Assembly (NCBI GenBank): GCA_963828075.1
Contig: CAWHDH010000007.1
Span: 248,001-312,000 of the forward strand
Direction: 5' to 3'
Source of the DNA: JACCYI01 sp963828075
GTDB lineage: Bacteria > Actinomycetota > Thermoleophilia > Solirubrobacterales > Solirubrobacteraceae
Length of the DNA stretch: 64,000 bases
A program made the translations under genes and the position numbers. The number at the start of each line of letters is the position of its first letter. Position 1 is the stretch's first letter. Under the pieces are notes generated by a model, which was given only the letters and a program-made list of their open reading frames with translations, was not told the DNA's origin and did not search any database. Below, piece by piece: positions 1 to 10,262 of this stretch.

Positions 1-512
1 ACGGCGAGCCAATCGCCCGGCTCGACCCGCCCCCGCACAGAAACGGCCGCGAAGGCGGTCATGAACCGGCAGCCCAGCGCCGCCGCCTCCTCGTAGCCGA
101 CCGCCTCGGGCAGCGCGACGCAGTTGAGGTCGGCGACCGGGACGACGACGCGCTCGGCGAACGACCCCCACGCGCTGAAGCCGGGCTGGTAGTCGAGGTC
201 GCAGACCTGCGTCTCCCCCTGCCGGCACGGCTCGCACCGCCCGCAGCCACAGCAGAACGGCGCGGTCACGCGGTCGCCCACGGCGACGCCGCGGACCTCC
301 GGCCCGACCGCCACGACCACGCCGGCGAACTCGTGGCCCGGCACGTGCGGCAGCCGGATGCCGGCGTCGTGCCCCATCCAGCCGTGCCAGTCGCTGCGGC
401 ACAGGCCGGTCGCGCGCACCTCGACGAGCGCCCCGTCGGCCGGCGGCGTTGGGTCGGGCACCTCCTGGACCGCGAGCGGCTCGGCGAAGGCGTGCATCAC
501 GGCGGCGCGCAC
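1..512 (-). CDS. Zinc-type alcohol dehydrogenase, N-terminal part (cut by window edge)
   Basis: Medium-chain zinc alcohol dehydrogenase/threonine dehydrogenase-like protein; about 170 N-terminal residues are present and the Rossmann domain lies outside the window. The GroES-like domain is clear: CRSDWHGWMGHD holds the catalytic-zinc Cys, followed by PHVPGHEFAGVV with the second zinc ligand region. FCCGCGRCEPC plus a downstream Cys forms the four-cysteine structural-zinc lobe. The start is taken as GTG at 512 (product begins VRAAVMHAF, as is usual in the family); an in-frame GTG at 521 and ATG at 497 are alternatives, and none has a strong ribosome-binding site. Substrate cannot be told from this fragment. 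Confidence 0.85.
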   Translation of the reverse strand, partial: MRAAVMHAFAEPLAVQEVPDPTPPADGALVEVRATGLCRSDWHGWMGHDAGIRLPHVPGHEFAGVVVAVGPEVRGVAVGDRVTAPFCCGCGRCEPCRQGETQVCDLDYQPGFSAWGSFAERVVVPVADLNCVALPEAVGYEEAAALGCRFMTAFAAVSVRGRVEPGDWLA

Positions 513-555
513 CCGGCCCACGCTATCGCGGGCCGGGTACGTCGCCGCCGACGGG

Positions 556-3500
556 TCAGCGCGGGATCAGACTCCGCGGGATCCGCACGCGCATCCGGCT
601 GGTCTTCTTGTTGCCGGCCTTGTCGGTGCCGACGACCGTGATCGTGAACCGCCCGCCGCGGCGGTAGCGATGACGGACGCGGAACGATCCGTCGCCCTTG
701 GTCTTCGCGGTGACGCGCCGAGTGCGGTCGCCCCAGCTCACCGTCAGCGAGCGCAGGCCGCCGTCGTCGATCGCCCACCCGCTGAGCGTCACGGTCCGCG
801 ATCGGCTCGCCCTGCGCGCCGACCGCAGGAGCACCCGCGGCGCCTTCTTGTCGGCCGCCGTCGGCGTCGACGGGGTCGACGGCGTCGACGGCGTCGACGG
901 GGCCGGCGTCGCGGACGATCCCCGGGCCGGTGAGATGGTCACGTCGCGCACCAGCGTCGTGGTGAGCCCGTCCTCGTTCGTGAGCACCGCCTGCACGACG
1001 CCCGCCCCGGGCGCCGTCGGGGTGAACGTGGCGGTCGCACCCGTCGCCGACTGCGGGTCGCCGGGCAGCGTCCACGCGATCGACACCGGGCCCTCCGCGC
1101 TGGCGCTGAACGTCGCGGGCTCACCGACGCGCAGGTCCGACGGCCCATTGACAGTGCCCCCGGTCGCCGTCGGCAGGTCCAGCGCGTAGGCGCCGCGCCC
1201 GTGCGTGGCGGCGTAGAGCACGTGCGCGCTCTCGGCGAGCGCCAGGCCGTACACGGCCACCTTCGGCATGCCCGGGGCCGCCTCGACCCACGGGGTCGAC
1301 CCCTTCGGCAGGCGCAGCACGCCGAAGTCGGTCCCCGCGTACAGAGTGCCGGTGCGCCGCGTGCACGGCAGCCCGTGATCGGCTGATCGCCGAGGTCGTA
1401 GGAGCGGTCGGTCCACGTCGCCGTTCCCGCGGCCGGGTCGTAGCCCACCTCGAACACATGGCCCAGGGTCGTCGGGGTGTAGGCGTCGTAGCCCGAGAGC
1501 GAGACCCAGGCACGGTTCGGGTTGGTCGGGTCGATCGCGATGCCGCTGACGAACCGCTCGGCGCTGGGCGGCACCGTCGATCCGCTTGAAGTCCACCTCG
1601 CCCGGCCGCCCCCGCATTGCTCGTCACGAACACGCGCCCGACCCGAGTCCCGGCCCACAGGGTCTCGTCGTCGACCCTGGCGCGCTCGATCGCCACCACG
1701 TACTGGCCGGCCTTGTCGGTCCCGAATGCCTGGCCGGTGAGGTTCTTGCCCATCGGCAGCCAGTCGCCGCACGGAGCGCGGGACGGATTCAGGGTCAGCG
1801 TCGTGCAGCGAGGGGCCAGCGACGCTCTCCGGCGCCGCCGTTGTCGTCGGTGCGCCAGACGTGCTCGAGGCCCGTGATCGCCCGGCCGGGGACGGTCGGA
1901 TCCGCCTCGAACGGCGTGTAGAACGAGCGGTTCTCCGCGACGTCGCTCTGGAACGCGTCGTAGATGTTGATCCACGTCCGCGGGTCGTTGCCGTGGAAGT
2001 TGACCTCCGGCGTCGCGTCGAAGTAGTTGTGATAGCGGATCTGGGGGTTGCCGGCGTCGAAGCCCGACTGGCCGCCGTCGCCGCCGATGATCTCCGTCCA
2101 CGCCTGCCCCCCGCTGTACGCCCAGGTGCCGTTGTCCTGGGTGCCGCCGAGCAGGTCGTTGCGCGGGTTCTCCGGATTGAAGGTCAGCGACTGGAACTGG
2201 ATCGTCCCAGCCCGTCGTTGATCGGCTCGAACTTGCTCGGGACGGCGGACAGCAGCCGCTGGCAGTCGCGCAGGTCGTCGGGCCGCAGGGGCTCGGCGGC
2301 GTCCTCGTAGACGTAGCTCGCGCTCCTCGCAGGAGGCGGAGCGGTCCTGCGTGCTCGGTGACGTCGACCCGGCTGACGCCGCCATCGGAGCCGACGAACG
2401 CGATGTTCGCCTCGTCGGCGAAGGCGGACGCGTGCAGGTCGGGATGCTGGCCCGCCCGCACGTCCCACGCCGCGTGGGAGGCGAGCTCGGCGGTCATATC
2501 CTGCCAGGTCGCGGTGCCCGCCGCCGCCCGCCGTTGGTCGTGCGGACCACCGCCCGGCCGTTGGAGCGCGGCGGCTCACCGGCGGCGTAGACCGGAAGCT
2601 CGTCGTAGTTCATCGCGCCGCCGAGCCAGACCTGGTCCGGCTGGCCCGGCGGGTGCTCGACCAGGCGTCATAGCCGCACTGCCCGTCTGGCAGAAGTTGT
2701 GGGCCAGGAAGCCGTTGGTGCCGTTGGTCTCGCTCGAGAGCATCTCCCAGCCGCCGTCGTTGTAGGCACCGCTCGCGGAGCCGGTGATGGCCGCCGCGTC
2801 GTTCGTGCGCCACGCGGTCGGAGACGCGCCTCGTCGTCGATCGCAAGTCGTCGGAGCGTCGCCGAGCGTAGATCCGCGTCGTGGCGCCGATGTCGGCGAA
2901 GATCGAACTCGGTCCGGTCGCCGAACGTGTCGCCGACGGGGTTCTCGGGATCGCTGAAGTCGTTCTGGTTGAAGGTGTGGAAGACCTGCTCCCACGGGTC
3001 CCGCCGCCGACGGTCGTGCGCCAGATCCCGTAGCCGATGACCGCCGCGTACAGCGCGCCCGGGTCGTTCGGGTCGATCTGCATCTTGTAGACGCCGCCCT
3101 GCGAACCAGTCCGAGCCGCCGGCGGGGGGCGCCGGGTCGGCCGGGGTCTTGTCGGAGAGATCCGGAGCAGCGCGAAGGTCGGCGCCGCCGTCGGTCGACT
3201 TGTAGACGCCGAGTCGCGGCGCGTTGGGCGGCGTGCGGCGCCCGCCGTTGACTCGAGGAGGAGCCGTGGCGCGCGAGCGCCGTGCCGATGTAGATCGTGT
3301 TCGGAGCGGCGGGGTCGATGACGATCGCGCCGATCGACCGGTTGATGGCGACGTCCCGGCTGCCGGGCACGATCGACCACGTGACGCCGAAGTCGGTCGA
3401 CTTGAACAGCCCGAGACCGGCCTCGGAGTCAGCCGAGCCGTTGGGCTCGCCCGAGCCCGCGTACAGAGGTCTGGCTCGGGGCGTCGTAGAGCAGCGAGCC

Positions 3501-4142
3501 GAACGCGTTGGTCGGCAGGTCGTCGGGCGGTGCGTGCCACTGCACCCGCGTCGCCATCGCATCCTCGGTCCTCCAGATCCCGCCACCCGCGGCCGCGACC
3601 GCGAGGCGGCAATTGCCGGGCTCGCACGCGGGGTCGATCGCCAGCGCGGTGACCCGGCCGGTCTCCTGGGTCGGCGGTCCGTTCAGGGTCGTGTAGTCGA
3701 AGAACTGCGACGCCTCACCAACGACGTTCGGCGTCCGCGGGCCGAGCAGCGACCAGCCGCGCGGCGTGGCCGCGGCCGCCGCCCGGTAGCGCCGGTCGCT
3801 CTTGAACGCCGACCGGCTGACCGCCTTCGGGGCATTGTCGAACGTGCGCCGGACCTTGATCGCCAGCCGGTCGTCGACGTAGCGGCGCGGCAGCGCCCGG
3901 TCGAGCACGCGGTCAGCTGCGATCGTCTTCTCCGCCTCGCGATCGGCCTCGCCGCCATGCTCCTCCTCCTCGTAGGCCTTGATGCGGGCCACGCCCTCGT
4001 GCGTCCGGTTGCCCACCCCGAGGCGGGCCTCCCGGGCGTCCGGCTCAGGCTCCGCCGGCGCGCTGATCGAGAACGCCGCCACGACGGTCGCGATCAACGC
4101 GAGGCCGACGACGACGTCGAGCACCACACGGAGCTTGGGCAC
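556..4142 (-). pseudogene. Secreted BNR/sortilin-like beta-propeller protein with PKD-type C-terminus, broken by about 15 frame changes
   Basis: The start at 4142 gives a clean N-terminus with one hydrophobic signal/anchor segment (residues about 4-26), intact to about 3470. From there the propeller continues only by switching among all three minus-strand frames, roughly fifteen times, before the last frame (from about 1385) runs to the stop at 556. Recognisable propeller blades lie in successive frames: LYAGSGEPNG, FKSTDFGVTW, GVYKSTDGGA, LLGGTQDNGTW, VWRTDDNG, LYAGTDFGVL, all typical of BNR/VPS10-like exo-sialidase-type repeats. The C-terminus has a PKD-like domain (around 1140-950), a Ser-Thr-Pro linker of repeated STP units and a second Ig-like domain. 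The neighbours hrpA and adh are unbroken. It is either a decaying gene or a stretch with local sequencing indels; I cannot distinguish these from the sequence alone. Confidence 0.7.
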
Positions 4143-4217
4143 GGGTTTCCTCCTCCAGGGACGACCGGGCGACGTGGAGATTCCTCCATCCCGGCCCGCG
4201 CCGCAAGGGGCCGCGGG

Positions 4218-7200
4218 TCAAGCCTCGGCGATGAGCCGCCGGATCCGCTTGCTCGAGACCCCGCCCTTGGCGCCGAGCGCCTGGGCGAAGTGGCTGACGC
4301 GCAGCTCTTCGAGGAGCCATGGGACCTCGCGCAAGGCGGGGGCGATCGGCCGGCCGGCCTCGACCCGCTCGCGGTAGGCGGCCTCGAGCTCATGGATCGC
4401 GCGCATGCGGTCGAGGTCGACGGCGCGGGCGTCGGCGACGCGGTCGAGCCGCCGCGCCGCGGCCCGCAGGTAGCGCTCGACGTCGGGCAGCCGGGCAAGC
4501 CCGGTGGCCGTCACGAAGCCGCGGTAGACGAGCCGCCCGAGCTGCGCGGCGACGTCCCGGCGCGCCTGCTGCAGCTCGGTGGCGGTCGTCTCGTCGAGGC
4601 GCAGCCGCACCTCGCGCGCCGCGTCGAGGATGCCCGCGACCGCGGCGACCGCCGCGCTCGTCGTCTCGGCCAGGTTGCCGGCCACGTGGTCGCGCAACCG
4701 CGCGAAGCCCGCCTCATCCCACGCCGGGCCGCCGCCCGAGGCGATGAGTGCATCGAGGGCGGCGACCGTCGCGTCCTCGACGACCGCGCGCGGGCTCCCG
4801 TGCGGCGCCGTGGCGAGCGCGAGCTGCGCGCGCATGTCGAGCCGGTCCTGCACATACTTCACCGGCGACGGCGCGGTCAGCGCCAGCAGCCGGCGCGTGC
4901 CCGCGTGCATCGCGCGGCGCTGCGCCTCGGCGCTGTCGAGCACGCGGACGCCGGCCGTCTCGCCCTCGTCGACCACGGCCGGATACGCGCGGACCGCGGC
5001 GCCGGTGCCGGGCAGCGTGACCTCGCGCGGCAGCGTGCCGATCGTCCACGCCCGCAGGCCGCTGCGCTCGAGGTGCCCGGTCGCCTGGCCCAGGGCGGCG
5101 CGCAACCGCGGGCGCACCTGCTCGCGGACCGCCTCGAGATCCTGCCCCTCGGCGAGCACCGTCCCGTCGGTGTCGTGGACGCGGAACGTCATCCGCAGAT
5201 GGGCCGGCAGGCGCTCGACGTCCCACGCCTCGCGCGGGATCTGCACGCCGCGGACCTCCCCGATCACCCGCGAGAGCGCGTCGAGCAGCGGCTCGCGGCG
5301 GGGCTCGAGGCGCTCGAGCACCTGCGCCGCGACGTCGGGCACCGGCACGAGCCGCTTGCGCAGGTCCTTCGGGAGCGTCCGCATCAACGCGGTGACGAGC
5401 TCGAGCCGGAACGCGGGCACCAGCCAGTCGAACCCGATCGGGCGCAGCTCGCCGAGCACCGCGAGCGGCACCTCGACGGTCACGCCGTCGTGGTCGGCGC
5501 CGGGCTCGAACCGGTAGGCCAGCGGCAGGACGTGATCGCCGTGGCGCCACGCCGCGGGGCGGGCGCGCAGGTCGAGGACGTCGGCGGCGTCGGCGCCGAT
5601 CAGCAGCTGATGGGTGAAGGTCAGCAGATCCGGGTGGCGCTGGCGCTCGCGCTTCCACCAGCGGTCGAAGTGCGCGGCCGACACGATCGTCTCCGGGATC
5701 CGCGCGGCGTAGAAGTCGAAGATGGCCTGGTCGTCGGCGAGGATGTCGCGGCGGCGAGCGCGGTGCTCGAGCGCCTCGACCTCCTCGACCAGCCGCTGGT
5801 TCTCGGCGAAGAAGGGGTGGCGCGTCTCCCAGTCGCGCTCGACCAGCGCGCGGCGGATGAACAGCTCGCGCGCCAGCACCGGGTCGATCCGCGCGTAGGG
5901 CACGGTGCGCCCGGCGACGATCGGCAGCCCGTAGAGGGTCGCGCGCTCCGTCGCCACGATGGCGCCGCGCCGGCGGTCCCACCGCGGCTCGTCGTAGGTG
6001 CGCTTGATCAGGTGGTCCGCGAGCGGCTCGACCCAGGCCGGCTCGATCCGCGCCGCCGTCCGCCCCCACAGCCGCGAGGTCTCGACCAGCTCGGCCACCA
6101 TCACCCACGCCGGCTGCTTGCGCGCCAGCGAGGAGCCGGGGAAGATCGCGAACCGCGCGCCGCGCGCACCCTGGTACTCGCGGCGGGCGACGTCGCGCAG
6201 GCCGACGTGGGAGAGCAGGCCCGAGAGCAGCGCGACGGCGATCTCGCGCGGCTCGGCCGGCTCGGCGTTCAGCGTGACGCCGACGCCCTTGGCGGTCTGG
6301 CGCAGCTGGCCGGCGAGGTCCTGCCACTCGCGCACGCGCAGGTAGTGCAGGTGCTCGGCCTTGCAGCGCCGCCGGAAGGCGCTTCCGGACAGCTCGTCGC
6401 GCTGCTCGGCGAGGTGGCGCCACAGGTTCACGAACGCGAGGAAGTCCGACTGCTCGTCGGCGAAGCGGGCATGGAGCTGGTCGGCCTGGGCGCGCGCGTC
6501 GGTGGGGCGCTCGCGCGGATCCTGGATCGACAGCGCGGCGGCGATGACGATGACCTCCTCGGCGCACCCGAGGCGGTCGGCCTCCAGGACCATCCGCCCC
6601 ATCCGCGGGTCGACCGGGAGCTGCGCGAGCCGCCGCCCGAGCGTCGTCAGGCGCCGCTCCGCGTCCGCCGGGTCCAGCGCGCCGAGCTCGTGCAGGAGGT
6701 TGAGGCCGTCGCGGATCTGGCGGGCGTCCGGCGGGTCGAGGAACGGGAAGTCCTCGACGGCGCCGAGGCCGTTCGCCGCCATCTGCAGGATCACCGACGC
6801 CAGGTTCGTACGCAGGATCTCGGGGTCGGTGTAACGCGGGCGCGCCTCGAAGTCCTCCTCGGTGTACAGGCGGATGCAGACGCCCGCGGCGACCCGGCCG
6901 CAGCGGCCCTTGCGCTGGTCCGCCGACGCCTGGGAGACCGGCTCGATCGGCAGCCGCTGCACCTTGAGGCGGGCGCTGTAGCGGCTGATCCGCGCGGTGC
7001 CCGGATCGACGACGTAGCGGATCCCGGGCACGGTGACCGAGGTCTCGGCGACGTTCGTGGCCAGCACTACGCGGCGGTTGTCGTGCGGCTTGAACACGCG
7101 CTGCTGGTCGGCGGTGGCCAGCCGCGCGTAGAGCGGGAGGACCTCGACCGCGTCGGGCAGCCGGCCGCGCAGCGCCTCGGCGGTGTCGCGGATCTCGCGC

Positions 7201-8084
7201 TCGCCGCTGAGGAACACGAGGACGTCGCCGCGCGGCTCGCGCATGAGCTCCTCGACCGCGTCGCCGATCGCCTCGGTCTGGTCGCCGTCGGCCTCCGGGT
7301 CGTCGGGGTCGACCAGCGGCCGGTAGCGGACCTCGACGGGATAGGTGCGACCGGACACCTCGACGACGGGTGCGCCGCCGAAGTGCCGGGCGAATCTCTC
7401 CGGGTCGATCGTCGCCGACGTGATGATCAGCTTGAGGTCCGGGCGCCGCGGCAGGATCCGCGCCAGGTAGCCGAGCAGGAAGTCGATGTTGAGGCTGCGC
7501 TCGTGCGCCTCGTCGACGATGATCGTGTCGTATCGAAGGAGGCGCCGGTCGCGCTGGATCTCGGCCAGCAGCAGGCCGTCGGTCATCAGCCGGACGAGCG
7601 TGTCGTCGCGCGAGCGGTCGCTGAAGCGCACCGCGTAGCCGACCGCCTCGCCGAGCGTGACGCCCAGCTCCTCGGCGATCCGCTCGGACACGGTGCGCGC
7701 CGCGAGCCGCCGCGGCTGCGTGTGGCCGATCGTCCCCCGGATGCCCCGCCCCAGCTCGAGGCAGAGCTTGGGGATCTGGGTGGTCTTGCCCGAGCCGGTC
7801 TCCCCGGCCACGACGACGACCTGGTGGTCGCGGATCGCGGCGAGCAGGTCGTCGCGCCGCCGGCTGACCGGCAGCTCCAGTGGATAGCTCACCGCGGGGA
7901 CGGCCGCGCGGCGGCGTTCGATGCGAGCCTCGGCGCGCGCGATCTCGCCGGCCAGCCGCGCGTGGCCCGCCTCGTCGCCGCGGCCGCGCAGGCGCTCGAG
8001 GTGGCGTCCGAGGCGGTGCTCGTCGTGCAGCGTCAGGCCCGCGAGCCGTGTTCGCAGATCGGCGAGCTCCGGCGAGACGGCCAT
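4218..8084 (-). CDS. hrpA: DEAH-box ATP-dependent RNA helicase HrpA
   Basis: About 1288 residues, the usual size of HrpA. Walker A (GETGSGKTTQ) lies near residue 95, DEAH near 192 within IIVDEAHERS, and the SAT motif follows in LIITSATIDPERF. The second RecA domain carries LATNVAETSVTVPGI and a QRKGRCGR motif VI, followed by the ratchet/OB region and the long C-terminal domain typical of bacterial HrpA. HrpA proteins unwind RNA and act in mRNA processing and rescue of stalled ribosomes. ATG at 8084 is preferred; an in-frame GTG three codons upstream is possible. The whole reading frame is intact, in contrast to the shattered gene downstream. Confidence 0.95.
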   Translation of the reverse strand: MAVSPELADLRTRLAGLTLHDEHRLGRHLERLRGRGDEAGHARLAGEIARAEARIERRRAAVPAVSYPLELPVSRRRDDLLAAIRDHQVVVVAGETGSGKTTQIPKLCLELGRGIRGTIGHTQPRRLAARTVSERIAEELGVTLGEAVGYAVRFSDRSRDDTLVRLMTDGLLLAEIQRDRRLLRYDTIIVDEAHERSLNIDFLLGYLARILPRRPDLKLIITSATIDPERFARHFGGAPVVEVSGRTYPVEVRYRPLVDPDDPEADGDQTEAIGDAVEELMREPRGDVLVFLSGEREIRDTAEALRGRLPDAVEVLPLYARLATADQQRVFKPHDNRRVVLATNVAETSVTVPGIRYVVDPGTARISRYSARLKVQRLPIEPVSQASADQRKGRCGRVAAGVCIRLYTEEDFEARPRYTDPEILRTNLASVILQMAANGLGAVEDFPFLDPPDARQIRDGLNLLHELGALDPADAERRLTTLGRRLAQLPVDPRMGRMVLEADRLGCAEEVIVIAAALSIQDPRERPTDARAQADQLHARFADEQSDFLAFVNLWRHLAEQRDELSGSAFRRRCKAEHLHYLRVREWQDLAGQLRQTAKGVGVTLNAEPAEPREIAVALLSGLLSHVGLRDVARREYQGARGARFAIFPGSSLARKQPAWVMVAELVETSRLWGRTAARIEPAWVEPLADHLIKRTYDEPRWDRRRGAIVATERATLYGLPIVAGRTVPYARIDPVLARELFIRRALVERDWETRHPFFAENQRLVEEVEALEHRARRRDILADDQAIFDFYAARIPETIVSAAHFDRWWKRERQRHPDLLTFTHQLLIGADAADVLDLRARPAAWRHGDHVLPLAYRFEPGADHDGVTVEVPLAVLGELRPIGFDWLVPAFRLELVTALMRTLPKDLRKRLVPVPDVAAQVLERLEPRREPLLDALSRVIGEVRGVQIPREAWDVERLPAHLRMTFRVHDTDGTVLAEGQDLEAVREQVRPRLRAALGQATGHLERSGLRAWTIGTLPREVTLPGTGAAVRAYPAVVDEGETAGVRVLDSAEAQRRAMHAGTRRLLALTAPSPVKYVQDRLDMRAQLALATAPHGSPRAVVEDATVAALDALIASGGGPAWDEAGFARLRDHVAGNLAETTSAAVAAVAGILDAAREVRLRLDETTATELQQARRDVAAQLGRLVYRGFVTATGLARLPDVERYLRAAARRLDRVADARAVDLDRMRAIHELEAAYRERVEAGRPIAPALREVPWLLEELRVSHFAQALGAKGGVSSKRIRRLIAEA

Positions 8085-8108
8085 GCCTCGCACGATAGGC
8101 GGCGAGGC

Positions 8109-8453
8109 TCAGCGCGCGGCGTCGTAGGCGGCGATCGAGCGCTTCGTCGCGCGCAGGCGCCAGGCGTCCTCGATCAGCTCGGCGAGCTGGTCATGGCTGA
8201 CCACGTCGAGCCGGACGAGGACGTACGGCCAGCCGTCGTAGTGCGGCGTCGAGAAGAAGACGTCGGGCTGGCCCTTGAGCAGCGCCTCGGCGTCGGCGAC
8301 GTCGAGGACGCGCAGCACGAGCGCGTCGGGGTTCGCGCGCAGCCGGCACATCCCCTTCTCGCGGACGCGCAGCGCCGGCGTGCCGAACGACGTCGCCACC
8401 TCCACCCCGGGGAGCCCGAGCCCGATCGCCACCACGTCGTCCCACGTCGCCAC
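8109..8453 (-). CDS. YjbR/MmcQ-like small DNA-binding-fold protein
   Basis: A 114-residue protein with GTG start. The sequence has the YjbR/MmcQ layout: LGLPGVEVATSFGTPALRV near the N-terminus, a central strand-rich part (DALVLRVLDVADAEALL) and the PDVFFSTPHYDGWPYVLVRL segment, ending in a helix with a basic tail. The fold resembles a double-wing DNA-binding domain, but biochemical function is unknown in the family. It stands between hrpA and the response-regulator operon on the same strand, 24 bp from hrpA, and may be co-transcribed with either. Confidence 0.8.
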   Translation of the reverse strand: MATWDDVVAIGLGLPGVEVATSFGTPALRVREKGMCRLRANPDALVLRVLDVADAEALLKGQPDVFFSTPHYDGWPYVLVRLDVVSHDQLAELIEDAWRLRATKRSIAAYDAAR

Positions 8454-8463
8454 CGCCGGGACA

Positions 8464-9135
8464 CTAACCGGGCGCGCCCGGGCTCACGATCCCGTGCTCG
8501 TACGCGAACACGACCGCATGGACCCGGTTGCGCAGCCCGAGCTTGAGCAGCACGCTGCCGACGTGGCTCTTGACCGTCGCCTCGGTGATGACCAGCCGCT
8601 GGGCGATCTCGTCGTTGGACAACCCGCGCGCGACGAGCACCAGCACTTCGCGCTCGCGCGGCGTCAGCTCGTCGAGCAGGCCGTCCGGAACCTGGAGCGG
8701 GTCGCTGCGAGCGGCGAAGTCCTCCATCAGCCGGCGCGTGATCGACGGCGACAGCAGCGCGTCGCCGGCGTGCACGACGTGGATCGCCTCGATCAGGCGG
8801 TCGCCGGGGGCGTCCTTGAGCAGGAACCCGGACGCACCGGCACGCAGCGCGCCGAACACGTACTCGTCGAGGTCGAACGTCGTCAGCACGAGCACGCGCG
8901 GTGGCGGATCGAGGCCGGCGCCGATGAGCCGCGCGGTCGCCTCGACACCGTCCATGCGCGGCATCCGGATGTCCATCAGGACGACGTCCGGCCGTGTCTC
9001 GCGAGCGCGCTGGATCGCCTCGTGCCCGTCGCCCGCCTCGCCGACGACCTCGAGGTCGTCCTGGGTCTGCAGGAACAGGCGAAAACCGGTCCGGATGAGC
9101 TCCTGGTCATCGACGATCAGCAGCCGGATGCTCAC
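8464..9135 (-). CDS. NarL/FixJ-family response regulator
   Basis: 223 residues. The receiver domain has the acidic pair in LLIVDDQ (D9, D10), the phosphoacceptor Asp (D55) in VVLMDIRMP and the conserved Lys in FLLKDAP. The C-terminal LuxR-type helix-turn-helix begins LTPREREVLVLVARGLSNDEIA and includes TVKSHVGSVLLKL. The GTG start at 9135 overlaps the kinase stop codon by four bases (GTGA), so it is translationally coupled to its histidine kinase. A longer in-frame reading upstream only extends into the kinase gene and is rejected. It should control transcription in response to the partner kinase; the hydrolase at the head of the operon is a candidate target. Confidence 0.93.
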   Translation of the reverse strand: MSIRLLIVDDQELIRTGFRLFLQTQDDLEVVGEAGDGHEAIQRARETRPDVVLMDIRMPRMDGVEATARLIGAGLDPPPRVLVLTTFDLDEYVFGALRAGASGFLLKDAPGDRLIEAIHVVHAGDALLSPSITRRLMEDFAARSDPLQVPDGLLDELTPREREVLVLVARGLSNDEIAQRLVITEATVKSHVGSVLLKLGLRNRVHAVVFAYEHGIVSPGAPG

Positions 9136-10262
9136 GTGTCGCCGCCCACGGGCAGCCGCGCCGCGACGCGGAAGCCGCCCTCCTGGAGGCGCCCCGTCTC
9201 GAGCTCCCCGCCGAGCAGCGCCACACGCTCGCGCATGCCGACGATGCCGTGCCCACCGGCGTGCGGGGTCTCGCGCGCCTCGCGGCCGAACGCCGGGCTC
9301 TCGTCGACGATCTCGACGTCCACCCGCGAGTCCAGGAACGCCAGCCTCACCACGACGCACGCCGGATGGGCGTGCTTGAGCACGTTCGTGAGCGCCTCCT
9401 CGACGATGCGGAAGACCGACAGCTCGACACCGCCGGAGAGCGGCCGCGGCGCGCCCGTGACCTGGAGTCGCACCGGCATCCCGGCGTCACGGTAGCCGGA
9501 GATCAGCTCGTCGAGCTGCGCGAGCGACGGCTGCGGGCGCGACTCGGCGCCGTGCTCGGGCTCGCGCAGCAGCGAGAGGATCCGCCGCAGCTCGGTCAGG
9601 CTCTGCTCGCAGGTGGTCTCGACGCCCAGGAGTGTCTCGGCGGCGACGTCGGGTGACGCATGCAGCACGCTCCGCGCTCCGCGCACGCCCACGAGGGTCA
9701 CGCTGACGGAGTGCGCGACGATGTCGTGCAGCTCGCGGGCGATCGACGCTCGCTCCTCGTGGACCGCGATCCGGGCCAGGTGCTCGCGCTCGCGCTCGAG
9801 CGACCGGCGCCGCGACTGCGCGTACGCGCCGAGCCCCCAGACCGCGACGACCACCGGCAGCGCCGCGATCGAGCCGATCACGAGGACCAGGACGGCCGGC
9901 ACAAGCGCTGCGAGCGAGGTTCGCCGCGAGCACTGCTCGGCCGTCGTGTAGAGCGCGACCAGGGCGGGCACGCCGCCCGGCGCGGCGTCGATGCCCACCA
10001 GCGCCACCGCGCCGGCGAGCGTCACGGCCAGCACGCCCGGCGGCGACCGGCGGCGCGCGAGCAGCGCGGCGCCGGTGACGACGGTCAACGCGATCAGCGC
10101 CGCGGTCGCCGCCCGCCCGTCGTCGAGCAGGAGGCTCAGCTCGGCCGCCGTGGCGAGCAGGGCGACGGCGCCGTCGAGGGCGAGCCCGCCGGCCCGGATA
10201 CGGAGAAGCGCGCCGCCGGCCACGGGCGTGATTGTGCCGTCTGTCCGCGAACGGGAGGTCAC
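9132..10262 (-). CDS. Membrane sensor histidine kinase, HisKA_3 type
   Basis: 376 residues. The N-terminal half has several hydrophobic segments (about residues 15-150) separated by short loops, so the sensor appears to be in or close to the membrane. The dimerisation/phosphotransfer motif is ASIARELHDIVAHSVSVTLV, with the phosphoaccepting His in ELHD. The ATPase domain shows FRIVEEALTNVLKHAH (N box) and GHGIVGMRERVALLGGELE (G boxes). GTG at 10262 overlaps the stop of the upstream hydrolase by GTGA, and its own stop overlaps the response-regulator start in the same way. This gives the order hydrolase, kinase, regulator. The signal sensed is unknown; the LiaS/DesK-like form suggests envelope stress. 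Confidence 0.92.
   Translation of the reverse strand: MTSRSRTDGTITPVAGGALLRIRAGGLALDGAVALLATAAELSLLLDDGRAATAALIALTVVTGAALLARRRSPPGVLAVTLAGAVALVGIDAAPGGVPALVALYTTAEQCSRRTSLAALVPAVLVLVIGSIAALPVVVAVWGLGAYAQSRRRSLEREREHLARIAVHEERASIARELHDIVAHSVSVTLVGVRGARSVLHASPDVAAETLLGVETTCEQSLTELRRILSLLREPEHGAESRPQPSLAQLDELISGYRDAGMPVRLQVTGAPRPLSGGVELSVFRIVEEALTNVLKHAHPACVVVRLAFLDSRVDVEIVDESPAFGREARETPHAGGHGIVGMRERVALLGGELETGRLQEGGFRVAARLPVGGDT

Noticed and set aside
3297..8546. 1749-codon open frame on the plus strand opposite hrpA
   Set aside because: It is the antisense shadow of the intact HrpA gene, caused by GC-rich codon bias. Its translation is Arg/Ala/Asp/Val-rich with no domain.
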